Shown here piece after piece: positions 9,849-22,187 of a stretch of 37,193 nucleotides of DNA. The position numbers and the translations under genes are program-made. This stretch comes from Basidiobolus meristosporus CBS 931.73 (lineage: Eukaryota > Basidiobolomycota > Basidiobolomycetes > Basidiobolales > Basidiobolaceae). How positions within the stretch are numbered: the first letter of the stretch is position 1; every line of letters begins with the position of its first letter. The stretch covers positions 1-37,193 of the forward strand of contig MCFE01000774.1 of the NCBI GenBank assembly GCA_002104905.1, given 5' to 3'. The notes under the pieces are model-generated. The model did not search any database. It was not told where the DNA came from and saw only the letters and a program-made list of their open reading frames with translations.

Positions 9849-11814
9849 ATGTCTGAATACAACCAGCAGCCTGGATATAGTATGCCAAGCCCAAACGTGC
9901 CTGGAGGCGGCGGGGGCTACGCAGGAAATGAAAGTAACGCTCCAGGGCAAAGCTCTGGGAACTACTACAGCAATCAACCTGGGTACGCCAGCAGCACCAA
10001 CGAACCTCCCTATGGTGGCTACACGGAACTTGGTCAAGGCTATTCAGGCAAGACTACACAGCCGGCTATTACACCCCATGTGCCCGGCCAGGGTGCAGGG
10101 GACTCGCAAACCGACAGAGAGGGCTTCCCTCCGCCCCCGCCTGGTGATCATGTCGGGCCATTCTTACGGTACTACGATGTGGATTTGAACTCCCAAGTAT
10201 GGTACGGAAGTGCCCTGTACATTACCCTAAACGACAATGGCTCCAGGATACCCGTGATGAACCTCATAGACGGCTCTAACAACTTTCAGATTCCTGGAGA
10301 GAAGCTGTATACGTATAATAATAACATCTTCTGGCGCTTCGATTTGCGCGTTCGTGTTGACCAGCAAGAAAAGTTTGTAACATATTCCATCGACGATAAG
10401 ACACCCTACAAATTCGCTATAGCTGGTTTCCACCAGCAATGGCGCATGGCATTTTGGAGTTGCAACGGATTCTCGGCGAATGTAAAAGACCCCGAAGGCG
10501 AGCTTGGTGGCAAGGATCCCCTGTGGAGAGACCTGATGAGTCAGCATGCTGCCAAGCCATACCACGTAATGATCGGTGGCGGTGACCAGCTTTATTGCGA
10601 TGCGGTGTTCCCTACGATTAGCGAGCTTGTGGGCTGGTTGAGTATCTCGAATCGCAATACTCGGGATATGGCACCGTGGACCTCCTCGATGGCGTCTGAG
10701 GTGGAACGTTTTTATTTCAACAACTATTGCGAGAACTTCAACACTGGCATATACAAGGAAGCTCAGGCTTGTATTCCCTCCATCAACATCGTTGATGACC
10801 ATGATATATTCGATGGTTATGGCTCCTATCCCGATTCACTGCAAAACTCTCCAGTCATCCAAGGTAATCTGCGTAGATGGAACCCCCTTTGGTGCAACCC
10901 ACCTAACTCCACTTCCCTCCTCAGGTATCGGAAAAATCGCCATCGACTATTTCTTGATGTTCCAGCATCATACCACCCGGGAGCTTGCTTTTCAGCACGG
11001 CTACTTTGGCAACCGGAGTTTCCAAATGTTCAAGCACTTCGGCCCTACAATGTGCTTTCTGGGGCTTGACACTCGCTCAGAGCGTTTGAAGCATCAGGTC
11101 ATATCCCAAGTAACTTGGAACATGATCTTCGACGTGCTCAACACCCAAATTCCCGCCAGCTGTGAGCACCTTTTAGTAGGGTTCGGAGTGCCCATCGTAT
11201 ATCCACGATTAACCATTGCTGAAAATACTCTACAAGGAATCTCCTCATCATCACTGTTCCAAAAAACTGGCGCTTTTCCACAGGTTCTGAACGCCTTTGG
11301 AGAGCCAGAGTTGCTGGATGACTTGACTGACCATTGGACCGCCGAGCCACATATGCTGGAGCGCCAATTATTTGTTCAGCGCCTGCAAGAAGTAGCCAGA
11401 AGCAAGAACGTGCGCGTGACCTTCTTGGCGGGCGATGTTCACGCAGGCGCCGCTGGATACTTCGCTTCCAAGGGCAAAAGCGTTGATCCAGGCCGTGATC
11501 ATCGCTACATGGTTCAGATTATTTCATCAGCGATCGTCAATATCCCTCCGCCTGACATGGTCATACGCGTGTTGCACGTCTCCTCGTCAACCTACAAACT
11601 GGACGAAAACACCGAGGAGCAAATGTTCGAACTATTCACTCAGGACGTAAACGGGAAATCACGGATACTGAAGAAGATTCTCAACCGTCGAAACTGGTGC
11701 TCCATCGATCCCACCGACTCGCGCGACATAAGATTCACGTTGTTCCTCGAAAAGGAGGACCACAGTGGCACGGTGGCCTACGCTGTCAACGTACCTAGGC
11801 TCTATTCGGCTTGA
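9849..11814 (+). CDS. PhoD-like metallophosphatase with Gly/Pro/Tyr-rich N-terminus
   Basis: Two exons, 9849-10863 and 10925-11814; 61-nt intron with phase-1 junction; 634 aa. The ATG at 9849 (MSEYNQQPGYS) is the first ATG in frame. Residues 1-100 are low-complexity Gly/Pro/Ser/Tyr/Gln-rich and end in a poly-Pro run. The PhoD-type calcineurin-like fold follows: 'IGGGDQLYCD' (D246), 'VDDHDIFDGYGSYPD' (D316-D319), 'LGLDTRSER' and 'FLAGDVHAGAAGY' (G507-H511) are the metal-binding and active-site blocks. There is no signal peptide, so unlike secreted bacterial PhoD it should be cytoplasmic, as are the related fungal PhoD-like proteins. The substrate is unknown (phosphomono- or diester). It converges with the GTPase gene at 12165. 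The disordered N-terminus may mediate protein contacts. Confidence 0.88.
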
Positions 11815-12164
11815 GTCTCGTGCCACAAGTAGGCTCTGGCTGTACACAACGCGCCACCCGTGTTGGCCAAGTAGTACAGCGTATCCTCGAACATTATTGC
11901 CTCTGTTGGCCCCAGCGACTATCCAAATAGCGTTGGTATATCAAGCCAGTTAAATATATAAACGTATCATGTTGGGTGCCCATGCACCTCCATCAAGCAA
12001 CCTTTGAGACCTCACAACCCCATGTGCATTGAAGTGCGCATGGCCTCCAACCCCAAGCTGATCCAGATTTCAGGAATTTATTTTCAATTCGCGCAATAAA
12101 CAGATGTATGCTTGTCTAAATTACATAAAGAACGGTGATAATATGAATGGACTAATATTGGGGG
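11815..12164. terminator. Shared 3' region of convergent genes
   Basis: 350 bases lie between the PhoD stop (plus) and the GTPase stop (minus). AATAAA at 12095-12100 is a candidate poly(A) signal for the plus-strand gene. TTTATT around 12077 is the reverse-complement candidate for the minus-strand gene. No gene seen. Confidence 0.35.
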
Positions 12165-13849
12165 CTAGCGGATTTTACGGGTGTTGGACCGATACTTCGA
12201 GATCTGGCCCCGGAACTCGAACGGCAAGAGCGGCTCTCTGGTACGAATTCCGATACCGCCGGGGGAATACACCTTCAGTCTGGCACGGTCGAACAGGCCG
12301 GTGATCGAGAACCACCCAACACTAGTGAGGACAATGTCCATGGTAGCCATTGTGCGGTGAGACCCAGATAATGTAAACTCGGCGCCCTCGACCAATCTTG
12401 GGAATCGCTTGAGCCTTTCTGCGTCTCCAATGGGTGGGCAAAGAATGGTGCTCTCGCCGCTTGCTAATCGATCGCACAGTATGTCTGCTTTCTCGATCTT
12501 GGTGAAGTGGGGGAGAACCTGGCTAAAGACAGTGACGAGAATCTCATCCTGACCTTCGGTGTAGTCAAGGCGTCCAAGGCCACCAAGCAGCAGCGATCTG
12601 CCTAAAATACGGGTGAGTAAGCTTAGCGCGTGGATACATGGAGTAAGCAATTACCTGGTGTCATCATAAATGTCTCAGGCTTCATTGGCTTGTTCGGGAT
12701 GACATAGCGCAACTCGCTGTGGTTCAAAAAGTGGATTAACTGCTCTTTGTTCAGAATACCTGGCGTATCGTAGAGAAACTGCTTGGGGTTGTCTATTTCA
12801 TTGTGCTCCAGCTTCCCAAAAGCGTGGCCGAACCGCTGCAAGGGGATTCCGAGCATTCCTATGGTGGTTCCGGGGAGCAGTGAGGAGGTGACTTTGTTCT
12901 TCTTGTGTATGCGCCCTTTGCATACTCGCATCAGACTATTGATTATCTCTGATTTGCCCACGTTCGTGCAGCCCACCAGGTAAACGTCGTCTTGCGGGTC
13001 GCGAAGGTTGGCGATAGTGTTCGCCAGCTCTCGGATGCCATGGTTCTTTTTGGCACTGACTAGATGGACGCTGGAGACATTTGTCAAGCCCATAGACTTG
13101 GATCGTCTGCGAAGCCAGTCGATGACTCGGTTACGATTAACGTCCCCGGGGAGCAGATCGATCTTATTAGCAACAAGGATTACATGCTTGACATTAGAGG
13201 TGAAATCCTCCAAGTCTTCCAGGAAGGAGCCCGGGAAATCGAAAATATCAAACACTTTGACCACTATGGCGTTATGCTTCTTCTTGAGAAACCTCAGGTA
13301 GGATCTGTCGGTAACCGCGTTTTCTCCCCAAATAGCAGGCTCCTTGTTATAGTGAACAATGTTAAAGCAGCGTTGACACAAAGTTCGTGTAATCGATGGT
13401 TCGTCAGATTTCGGCAACTGGGGGGAAGCAGGACTCATTAAGGCCGCGGGGCCGAGGAACTCCTTCTTGAGATCATCGTCCAGCTCTTCGATAACTCTCT
13501 GGAAATCTTCAGAGCTCAAGTGTTTCTCGCGTTTCTTTTTCGTTTGAACCACTCCTGACCCGGTAAAATTCGGTAAGAATCCCGGTTTGGAGGGGTTTTC
13601 TTTTTGGAACTCTGCACCACAGCCGGGACATTGCTTCTCAGTAACGATTGTCTGAAGCTGATTGGTTGTGACTACGGGTACTTGCTTTTGAATGGTTCCT
13701 AGGTTTCTCCTTGGCACAGTAGCGGCGAAGGCGAAGCGGTGCGCAAACAAAGAGGAGCAGGTGCGTGACAATGGTACGCCCGCTCGCCTTAGGTGAGGGT
13801 TTCGGCAAGAGGCTGCTTGAACTGTCCTTACAATATTTCTGCCCAACAT
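12165..13849 (-). CDS. Mitochondrial circularly permuted GTPase, YqeH/NOA1/Gep3 family
   Basis: Two exons, 12655-13849 and 12165-12601; 53-nt intron, phase 1; 543 aa. Residues 1-50 are Arg/Ser/Ala-rich without acids, which fits a mitochondrial presequence. A zinc ribbon is formed by C74/C77 ('CPGCG') and C158/C161 ('CQRC'). The G motifs are in permuted order G4-G5-G1-G2-G3: 'VANKID' (228-231), 'SAKKNHG' (265-), 'GCTNVGKS' (293-300), a Thr in 'PGTTIGML' (328-329) and 'DTPG' (361-364). The C-terminal part opens with the family block 'KPMKPETFMMTPGRSLLLGG', which spans the splice. Relatives (bacterial YqeH, yeast Gep3/Mtg3, animal NOA1) bind GTP and act in assembly of the small ribosomal subunit, here expected in the mitochondrial matrix. 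The gene is divergent from the Mgr3-like gene. Confidence 0.93.
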
Positions 13850-14223
13850 ATTCTATATCAGCGTCGCAGACGTCAAGGTGGAGTCACAGACAATCCTCGT
13901 AAATCGAAAGAAATTTTCTATCACTTTTCCGCAGAATTGGAAATTCTTTTTATCTCGGCTTAGTTTGGATTCAATTGCCAGCCAAATCATCTCCGATCCA
14001 CACACTAATTAACATTGCCATCGATTCAAATGGAAAATTGTTGGACGCCATAGGCCAAGAAAATTCTCAAAAACCTAGCATGTAATGACATCACAGGAAA
14101 ACTTTGCTTAGTCCTTAGCATAAGGCCCGAATTGAACATCAGGAGGCTACTAGAGCTAGTCAACGAAAACCTTAAGCCCCACGTTACTTCAGCCAAATTC
14201 TCATCGGGGGTATTCTTACCAAG
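13850..14223. promoter_or_regulatory. Divergent (bidirectional) promoter region of two mitochondrial genes
   Basis: 374 bases separate the start codons of the minus-strand GTPase gene and the plus-strand Mgr3-like gene. Both proteins are predicted mitochondrial, so shared control is plausible. No perfect TATA box stands out. Short ORFs here are unsupported. Confidence 0.45.
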
Positions 14224-15581
14224 ATGTTTGCTAGACTTATATCTCATGCTTCCCGCACTACCAATCCGACTTCGAATTTCGTCGGTTTTTCACGGGCCGG
14301 CTCCAAAAACTTCACCACCCTGGGGGCCTCTATGCTCACCAAACGTTTCGAACAAAAGAGCGTTGTCAGGCCCAATTGGGCCACCAGGCGTAGTCTGATT
14401 TCAGTACGTCAAACCGCCCACCCAACTCCCCGTCTGAGCCCTTTTGTCAAAAAATGGTTTGTTTATTTGCCGCTTGACACCTTAAAGGTTATCATTCTCG
14501 GTGGTACTTCGATATTCCTAACCGGGTATGTGGTATGGAAAGGAACGCATATATACATCGAGCATTATGCTCATCCTACTAGCCCAAACCTGAATGAGAC
14601 TGCTCGAAAACTCCTTAGAGGGGCATATGTTCGTGAAGAGGTTGCCCCTGATCCATATATCGCTGTCACTTATCTCAACACCGCCCTGAAGATTGCAAGT
14701 GAAGACCAGAACCTACCTGATAATTCTCCCGAAGTGACAAACATCCTGGTCCGCCTTGGAAGAGCGCTACACAAGGCATTCTTGTGGGACGAGGCTATTG
14801 AGACGTACGAAAGGGCGTGGAAGGCCGCTGACAGCCCTGAAACTCAAGAATTGCGTATAAGACTTTCAAGATACCTTGGAGATATTCACATGAGATTGGG
14901 TAATTACCAAGAGGCGGAAAAGTATCTTGTTTTAGGGATCCAAATGTCCAAAGAATTACGCGAGAAGAACTCCAAGCTGAGCAACACCCCACAAGTTCCT
15001 GGTCCTCAAGAGCTTGGCATCATGGTTGCTATGGCAAATATGTACGCTTTGCAGCAGAATTACGAATACGCACTGCCACTGTATGTTGGGGTTCTTCGCA
15101 AGATCAAGGAATACAAAGAGGCGCAAAAGCTCGACACCAGTATGCCGATCAAGGGTTCTAAAGAGGAGGATGTGACTTGCCTGGACGCTATTGTTATGGG
15201 CCATCTAGCCGAAGTGTTCTATGGCATGAAGAAAAATGAGGAGGCCATTTCATGGGCCAAGAACGCCCTGAAACTGGCTAAAAAAGGCGTTAGCGTGAAA
15301 GAATGCGAAGAGTGCGCTAGCGTTGTTAGTCATAATCTGGGCTTGATTTACGAGGTAAGTGAGCGTGTTCTAATGGCAACGATGGATGTTGGGAAGCTGA
15401 CTCTTTATTCATGAACCAGATCAAGGATGACAAGGAACAAGCCTTTTCCTATTTTGTTCAAGCAGTCTCACATGCTACCACTGCCCGAGACAAAAATAGT
15501 GCCATGCGGTATCGTAGAGATCTTAATCGCTTGGAGCAGGAGCTTGCAGCCTTGGAATCCGAAGACTCGGAGTCCAACTGA
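14224..15581 (+). CDS. Mitochondrial inner-membrane TPR protein, Mgr3-like
   Basis: Two exons, 14224-15354 and 15420-15581; 65-nt intron, phase 0; 430 aa. The first 70 residues are rich in Arg/Ser/Thr with almost no acids, a likely mitochondrial targeting sequence. One transmembrane helix follows at about 86-106 ('LKVIILGGTSIFLTGYVVW'). From about 125 on are tetratricopeptide-type helical repeats: 'LGRALHKAFLWDEAIETYERAW', 'LGDIHMRLGNYQEAEKYLV', 'MANMYALQQNYEYALPLY', 'LAEVFYGMKKNEEAISWAK' and 'LGLIYEIKDDKEQAFSYF' (spans the splice). This layout matches Mgr3 of yeast, which with Mgr1 helps the i-AAA protease Yme1 recruit substrates in the inner membrane. The Mgr3 identity rests on architecture and remembered family features; another TPR-type inner-membrane factor is possible. 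Confidence 0.8.
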
Positions 15582-16618
15582 TACGACTAATGTAGCTCAT
15601 CAGGTACCGAGTTCACTATTTAGTAAGCGTCATTCATCATTGTTTTTCTATCATTTTGAGCATCACTTATGATCTGTATCATTCAAGAACACATTAAAGC
15701 AGCACCCAACATTGAGATTATGAGAGCCAGTTGCAAGCGGGAAAACTGCTGTTCGAAAGGTGTGTAACGGGGCTTGGGCAACGATGCGCTGCGCAGCGGA
15801 GTAAGCATCACTCGTGTTTGAAAGTCGGGTTGTTCGCTGCACCTGGGCTTACCAAAATCGAACCACTGATACTGGGATTAAATGAAAGCCTTACCTGCAG
15901 CTAGCCCACAATGGTTACCCAATAGTTAGATCAGTCACCATAAGATAACGCCTGTTATCCCCATACTCCCGAAACGACTAGGTGTTCCAAGCTGTTGTCA
16001 GAGTGAACACTCGAGCATCGTTGATTGATACGTAGAGTTTACATGGGGGATCAGGTTTGCGTATGACAGTGGAGGTTCAGAAGTCAGTTGCACAAGCTCA
16101 CGAATTGATTCGAGTGTTTTTTTCGATGCGGTGTGTGGTTTGCCACTAGCTGGATGGCGGTCAAAAATAGCAACGCGGTTTACATTGGGAAATAGGTATT
16201 TACACCAGATTATTGACAAGCAATGCCTTCCCTGGATTCAGATAAAATCATCTAATTGATCCGCCCTGTATTTTCCACCAATTTGAGCCAATGATTCTAT
16301 CGAAAGTTTCCTTTGTTGGCCATTCCGCTTTGATAGTCACATCAAGAATCACCAAATGCTTTTCATCCATTATAAATGGTGTTGAGAATTTTTGCATACC
16401 TGTTTCTGTATTATTTCGCCGGGTCTCGAAATAATTTGTTTGTCGCCCGTTAGATATACAGAAGCTCCGGTAAGACCAAGTGTTGTATCTGCCTGACTTA
16501 GGGAAAGAGCCGTTTGTCGCGGGCAGATTATTTGGCGTTTACGCGCATACATGTTTCAACGTCTCGATCTTAATCATTTGTAATACAATAGTGTTCCTTC
16601 GTCACAAAGTCTTCTACA
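15582..16618. other. 1.0-kb region between two plus-strand genes
   Basis: No gene recognised. Small open frames are unsupported. A GATAAC-GCCT-GTTATC inverted repeat lies near 15943-15958, and a GCTGCGCAGC palindrome near 15788-15797. The last part is the promoter of the SUMO protease gene starting at 16619. Confidence 0.4.
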
Positions 16619-18443
16619 ATGAAAAGACACAACAAAAAAGCTGAATTGCACAAACTCATACAAAGAAAGAAGCGAAAATTGTTGGAGAAAGATCGCTTAA
16701 TACAAATGGAACTCGAGCTGAGGCTGAGACGGAAAAAAAAGTTGCGACTTCTGGTAACTATTGTCTCAACCTTTCAACTTCCCCAAATCGGTGATAACCA
16801 AACCAATGGATTGTACGATCTTGTTTCCTCTCAAGTAGCTCAACCGCTTAAAAACCACCAATCTGTTCTTGACGGTCAAAGATATTCCAAGGGGTATAGT
16901 ATCGCTTATTGCTTCAAGCTTTTTACCGAAACTTCCCTTCCAGGGCGAATGGGCTCAACTTTTTTGAATCTCTTTTAGAGACTCGTGGACCTACACATGA
17001 GAACCTAGAACGTGAGCCGTCTTCGTCTCTATCTATACTCGACATTTTCTAAACCCCAGATCATATCTGCTAGATCCTTACAAACAGCCCAAGCCCAACG
17101 TGATAACAAACGTAAATCATTATGCTCATGTCGGCTTCTCGAAAAAACAGTAGCTGACCATATGTACAGGGAGTTCCAAAAGCGCATGAGAGATCAAACA
17201 GCTGTGATACTCATAAAGCAACCCATATGGGGAAAGGCGCTAGAAGTGATTCAGTTGGGCTGGCCAAGGACGTACAAAGACTCTCTCTGTAAGTTGTCCT
17301 TCTACATATTGCGCACCAAATAGCGCTAATCCTATATTCTAGCAACGAGAAGAGCCCCATATTACCTGTAGCCAAGGTAGATTCGAAGCGCAATATTGTC
17401 TGTATAATTGATTCTGAGTGCCGATGTCCTAGATTTTGCAAAAATCACCCAACAAGAAAACGACCATCAAAGAGCCAGCCCCTCTAGGCCCCACTGCACT
17501 AAATAAGGTATGAGGCTCCCCAAGCACTGTTGCTTCGCGCAAGCTCTCTGAACGGAACACGCCATTTCTAGGTTGAAGAAATCCTGAATTCCAGATCAAG
17601 GGTTGTCGTCGAAGCATTCAACATTACAATTTGCAGAGAGGATATCTTTCGACTGCGAGATAAGCAATGGCTCAATGATGAGGTTCTTTACAGCACATCA
17701 TCTGAAGAATTCTCAAGTCGGTTCTAACCATAGCGCATAGATTATTAATTTCTATGGAACCCTTATTATGGAGCGTGCAAAGGCGCGGCCCGATCAATAT
17801 CCGTCAGTTCATGTTTTCAACACGTATTTCTACCCACTTCTATTGGAGAACGGATACTCCAAAGTTCAACGGTGGACGCGGAAAGTATGGAGCACACATT
17901 CCTCCTTGCCGATATCGGAACCGCATCTAACCTGCCATTTTAGGTGGATCTGTTTTCAAAGGATTTGGTAATTATCCCGGTTCATCTTGGTGTACATTGG
18001 TGCTGTGCCATCATCAACATGAAGTCCAAGCGGTTCGAGTATTACGACCCGCTGCTCTCAAGTAACCCCCGCTGTCTTAAGGTAGGTGGTCTGCGTTCAT
18101 GGATCAAAATTTATGATCCACTTAGTCATCCCACTCTCCTAGGCATTACGAAGCTATCTCCACGAAGAAGCAGAATCAAAGAAAGTGGATGTTGATCTTT
18201 CCGGATGGACGAATTATACCCCCAAGGTTGTTTCAATTCCAACGCTTGCTCCCTCTGTAGCCACTAATTTCTGTCACTTAGGACATCCCAAGACAAGAGA
18301 ACGGCTATGACTGTGGTGTATTTTCTTGCCAATATGCGGAATATGCCAGCCGAAACTCCCCCTTCCTGTTTAGCCAGCGGCACATGTCCCAGCTACGTAG
18401 ACAGATGATTTATGAGATAGCCAGCGCCAAGCTGGTGAACTAA
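16619..18443 (+). CDS. ULP1/SENP-type SUMO protease (C48 peptidase), 11 exons
   Basis: Hand-built model of 415 aa. Exons: 16619-16893, 16944-17011, 17074-17111, 17170-17288, 17343-17376, 17433-17507, 17572-17682, 17741-17884, 17944-18081, 18143-18226, 18282-18443. Introns are 50-64 nt and all phases agree without internal stops. The N-terminus is highly basic with a heptad-like Lys/Arg/Leu stretch (residues 5-45), a possible nuclear-targeting coiled coil. A disordered linker follows, then the C48 domain (about 212-415): 'ITICREDIFRLRDKQWLNDEII', H306 in 'VHLGVHWC', D323 in 'YYDPL', Q367 and C373 in 'QENGYDCGVF'. All four catalytic or oxyanion residues are present. Family members mature SUMO and remove it from targets, usually at the nuclear pore or in the nucleus. 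The domain exons (from 17572) are firm; the first five exons are less certain. Confidence 0.85.
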
Positions 18444-21400
18444 GATCTCACTTGGGCCTCACCTATATATGCTGTAATTGTATTCGGAATTTTTCGTTCT
18501 CAAGAATAGAATAGATCGAACGGGAAGTGAAGATGTATGATAATATTTATAATGATCCCAGTCTCACATTTCACCAAATCATCCCACAATCGGAATGACA
18601 AATCACATATCCACATCTCTAAGAAAACTACCTCTTGTAAGCATATACGAACGACCTAATGCCAGTAACGGAATAACCGCCATTAAACCAACCGAATAGA
18701 CACCTCTGTATGCATATATATTGATCTCCAGCGACATATAGCTGTACAATATCCAAAAGCTTCTCACGAATCTTCGACCAACCACCAACTCTGGCACTTT
18801 AAAGCACATTCAGCCTACAGCACCATACCATGCGGCAGCTTAGTTACGGTAGTAGGTATTCTTAGCAACTGTTGTGCTCCGCTGGGGTGGCCTGCATTGA
18901 ATGGCCTTTATTGGTCGATTTTTGACGCTACCAGCGCCTGTATAATGTGATTGCGAGGATTGCAACCTTTGTTAATGATACCCGAGGTTCCCGAAATGCA
19001 GGATTTGTGAGAGATATTTGCCGAGATTCATATTGCTATATCCAGGGTTTCTAATGAGGAAATGATGACCTTGACCCCTCCCTACAAGGAGGGAATCCAC
19101 CGGGATAGGTTTGGTTGGGTTAGTTTCTGTCTCCGGTATTTCCGGAACAGAGGAGTGCAGTGCTTGATCATCTATCAGCAAACAATCCACATGATGATCA
19201 GATCTTTCTGTGTAATTCAACACAATTCCCAGGGTAATGGGCTCAACGACACCATCTATGAAACACCACTTTACTTTAGACTAGGCCGACGCATCAATAA
19301 CGGATAGATCTTGCTTTGCCGACAATTGCCCTCCAATAAACCCACAAACCCGCCCAAGGAAAGGAATGTTTGATCAATCCACTCATACTTGATCGAGATG
19401 TCTTATCCCCTTTCCATTCTGAGCGGTTTCAGTTTCACCCCCATTCCATTCTGAAACCCAAACCTAAGCATGATCCATTGGTTTCTCTAATGGTGGCCGA
19501 TATGTTTGCCATGAAGCAGTGCACCAAACTCGCTGCGTTTTGGATTATAGAGAGATTGGTACTGAGACATTCCGGAGGGAGGCTTTGGTTACAGTAAATA
19601 GTGAAAATCACAAGATTAAGCTTAACGCCACAGGAGCGGAACATCGCTTCCATATGCTTACTACATTTACATATGTAATCTGATACCTTGCGGCCAACCC
19701 CTTAATCATTTTCGCACGGTCCGCACTAGCTTGAAAGGGATCGCAGGCAAGTCACTCTAAGCAGTTTCGCTCGAGCAATCCCAAGTGCGGTGGGTATCGG
19801 AGCTACCGAGTGTAGGAAGATGTTTATAAAACAGTTCATTTCTCGCTATTTAGAGCGCCTCTCAACGAGATAAATCGGGCTTGATCCTGATAGAAACACG
19901 AAGATCTTAATAATAACGTGGGAGATTTGGGTTTGATTGCAGCGGGTGGTTGCCATGAATCCATCGCTAAGCTGGCAGTGAGCAAGAGAATAGCAGGAGT
20001 AGTGGCAACACATCCCATTCACCTGTGACCTCAGTACATCCTCTAATCAGTTGATCTTGAGGCTCCAACGCGGAACACGGATAATCGTGAGAAAGTTCGA
20101 ATCTATCAGCCTTCTGTGTATCCGTTGGGAAGATAAATTACCCGTGTTTCACAGATTCGAATTCAAGACCGGCTCACTCTTATGGTTGTGGTAAATAGTA
20201 CCATTTGCTACACCAAGCATGCCCGTGTAGGATATTAAATTGTTATGCTGACACTGCCAATCCACCATAGCAAGAAACCCAATCCCTTATGGTCCAGAGA
20301 AGACTTAATCAGGGTCCATATGCGGAGCACAAGTATTGATAGGGAAGTCTTCAGCATACATTGCTGGCACCAACGTTGGACCCAGTGTGTGTATATTTGG
20401 ACTAAGCTAAGGGTACAAGATAACGTGGGGTTTGTGCATTCTGAAGGATTGATGCGCTCTATCCCTCTGGCTGAGCCGACAGTGCGCCAACACTAGGCTG
20501 CTCACAAAGCCCACAATGTCTGTCAACCAGAACTAATAGCACCCATAGTTCCACCCAGGTGATTGCCAAGTATACACGGAAACCACCTTGATACCAAATG
20601 TAACCCAGCCGATTACAGCAAATCTCGTCCGGATCTGTAGAAATCGATTTTCCATTAATTAAAATGAGCGATCTAATGTGTGTGTTCAAAGGGTCACATG
20701 CTGAAGCAAATTTAGTGAATGATAGAGAATTCCAAATAACCCAAACCTCCCGCACCTCACCTAAATATAGCTATTGTCCAGTCCAGCAAGACTCATAGGC
20801 CATCCGAACCGGCCACGGTCACAAGTAGGGTGCAGGTTTGTTGATTCAGCAAGTGGCAAACCTAAACTCATATTCTTGGTGTGACATGCCAATCCCATGA
20901 CAAGGTTGTTCGCACAGATAAGGAAAGGCAGTAAGTTATCAATCTATGCCTCACCTTCGATCTGAATTCTTCCTGCATGTGCGAGGTAACCAGCTGATGC
21001 TTCGCATTATCCGCAATCGAGGAAATACTCCCCAGAAGCCTAAGAGCTAGGATGCAGTGGCATCCAAATGGATAGTTCCCATTTATGGAGAGCACTCCGT
21101 CACTGGCATATTGGAAATCAGTCTTGGGAAGTGCCGAAACAGGTAGGATAGCCTCAAATGGAAGAAGCTTGTGAAGCGCCTTGAATGCAGAGCCATGGTT
21201 ACCGCATTTCTTGCTTGACAAGCCGGTAATGTCGCCCGAGGGTACACGCCGACAGGGTTAATAGAGCTAACATAGCGTCTGTGGAACCCAAACCACCAGT
21301 ATCAAGGAGGGAGAGCGGCCATGCGCGCACACTAATGAAAGAGGATGCTGGTTACCTCGCTACTATATCTGGGCTGAGGCATATCTTTGCTCAACCATCT

Positions 21401-21494
21401 ACATACATTCCACATTAGTGACCAATTCTTTCCCAAATTCACAAGCCTATGCACCGGCGGGCTGGTGAAAGGAAGGCGGTGGCCTGGAAAAATT

Positions 21495-21530
21495 ATGACT
21501 CAGCTTGCGTCACAGCCTCAGGTGAGTCAT
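21495..21530. promoter_or_regulatory. Inverted pair of Gcn4/CpcA-type sites (ATGACTCA)
   Basis: ATGACTCA occurs at 21495-21502 on the plus strand and at 21523-21530 on the minus strand, 20 bp apart. A TGCGTCA half-site-like element (21506-21512) lies between them. TGACTCA is the known binding site of Gcn4/CpcA/AP-1 bZIP factors. The next confident gene downstream (22556, plus) encodes such a factor, about 1.0 kb away, so autoregulation is a reasonable inference. Confidence 0.45.
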
Positions 21531-21816
21531 CGGGTTTGGAACGGAATGCCATTGCTGAGCGTTCTAGGATAATGTATTGTGAAAAAAATGGAGATGGGAC
21601 CATGATGCCGAGAGGTCATTGGACGCTTCGTTGAGACGGATGGGGTTCGTCAGTCAATGGGACGACATAAGCTGCTAAATGATCTGCTCGCTTTTGATGT
21701 CACTGTAGCCCCATTCCGCTACCCCCATCAGCAATACACCATTCCCCATTTGAATAACTCTCGACTATTCACGGTCGTAACACTATTGACGTAAGCTGTT
21801 TATGTCCCAGTGATCT

Positions 21817-21872
21817 TTAACTAGATCATATTGAATTATACACTTTGGCTAGATCGTATTGTATTATACACT
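21817..21872. repeat. 28-bp tandem duplication
   Basis: Two adjacent 28-bp units (21817-21844 and 21845-21872) differ at 4 positions; both end TATTATACACT or a close variant. It is a simple local duplication in the AT-rich region upstream of the bZIP gene. Confidence 0.7.
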
Positions 21873-22162
21873 CGCAGCAATTGAGACTCCGTCAAGTATC
21901 AGTCTAGCGGCTCAGATGATAATCACTCGGGAGCGTTAAGGGTTGGGCGACCTGGTGCTCGACCCATTTGTTTGGCGAATCAAAACTTGCTGGATTGAGG
22001 TAATGTTAATGATATAGTGATCCGCTGATACGAGCTGATATCATATCTTGTTTAGGCTCAATTAGCTTAGTACTAATTAAGGCCAGTCCAGATCCCTATG
22101 ATTTTGGCCGCGAGGATATGGCGTTACACAACATAAGTGAATCGGATGGTACTGTTGCTGCA

Positions 22163-22168
22163 TATATA
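22163..22168 (+). promoter_or_regulatory. TATA-like box of the bZIP gene
   Basis: CATATATAGTA lies 390 bp upstream of the bZIP ATG. If used, transcription would start around 22195 and give a leader of roughly 350 nt. Confidence 0.3.
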
Positions 22169-22187
22169 GTACTGAGCTATTCGAGAG

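Noticed and set aside
15940-15990. Reverse complement contains GGGGATAACAGGC, reminiscent of the large-subunit rRNA peptidyl-transferase region
   Set aside because: The flanking sequence does not continue the rRNA match, and the string is explained by a small GATAAC/GTTATC inverted repeat.
19076-19093. CCCTCC/GGAGGG hairpin
   Set aside because: A six-base stem with no terminator or repeat context in a eukaryotic intergenic region.
20090-20115. GTTCGAATC, a tRNA T-loop-like string
   Set aside because: The T-stem pairs imperfectly, and no acceptor stem or A-box could be found at the right distance.
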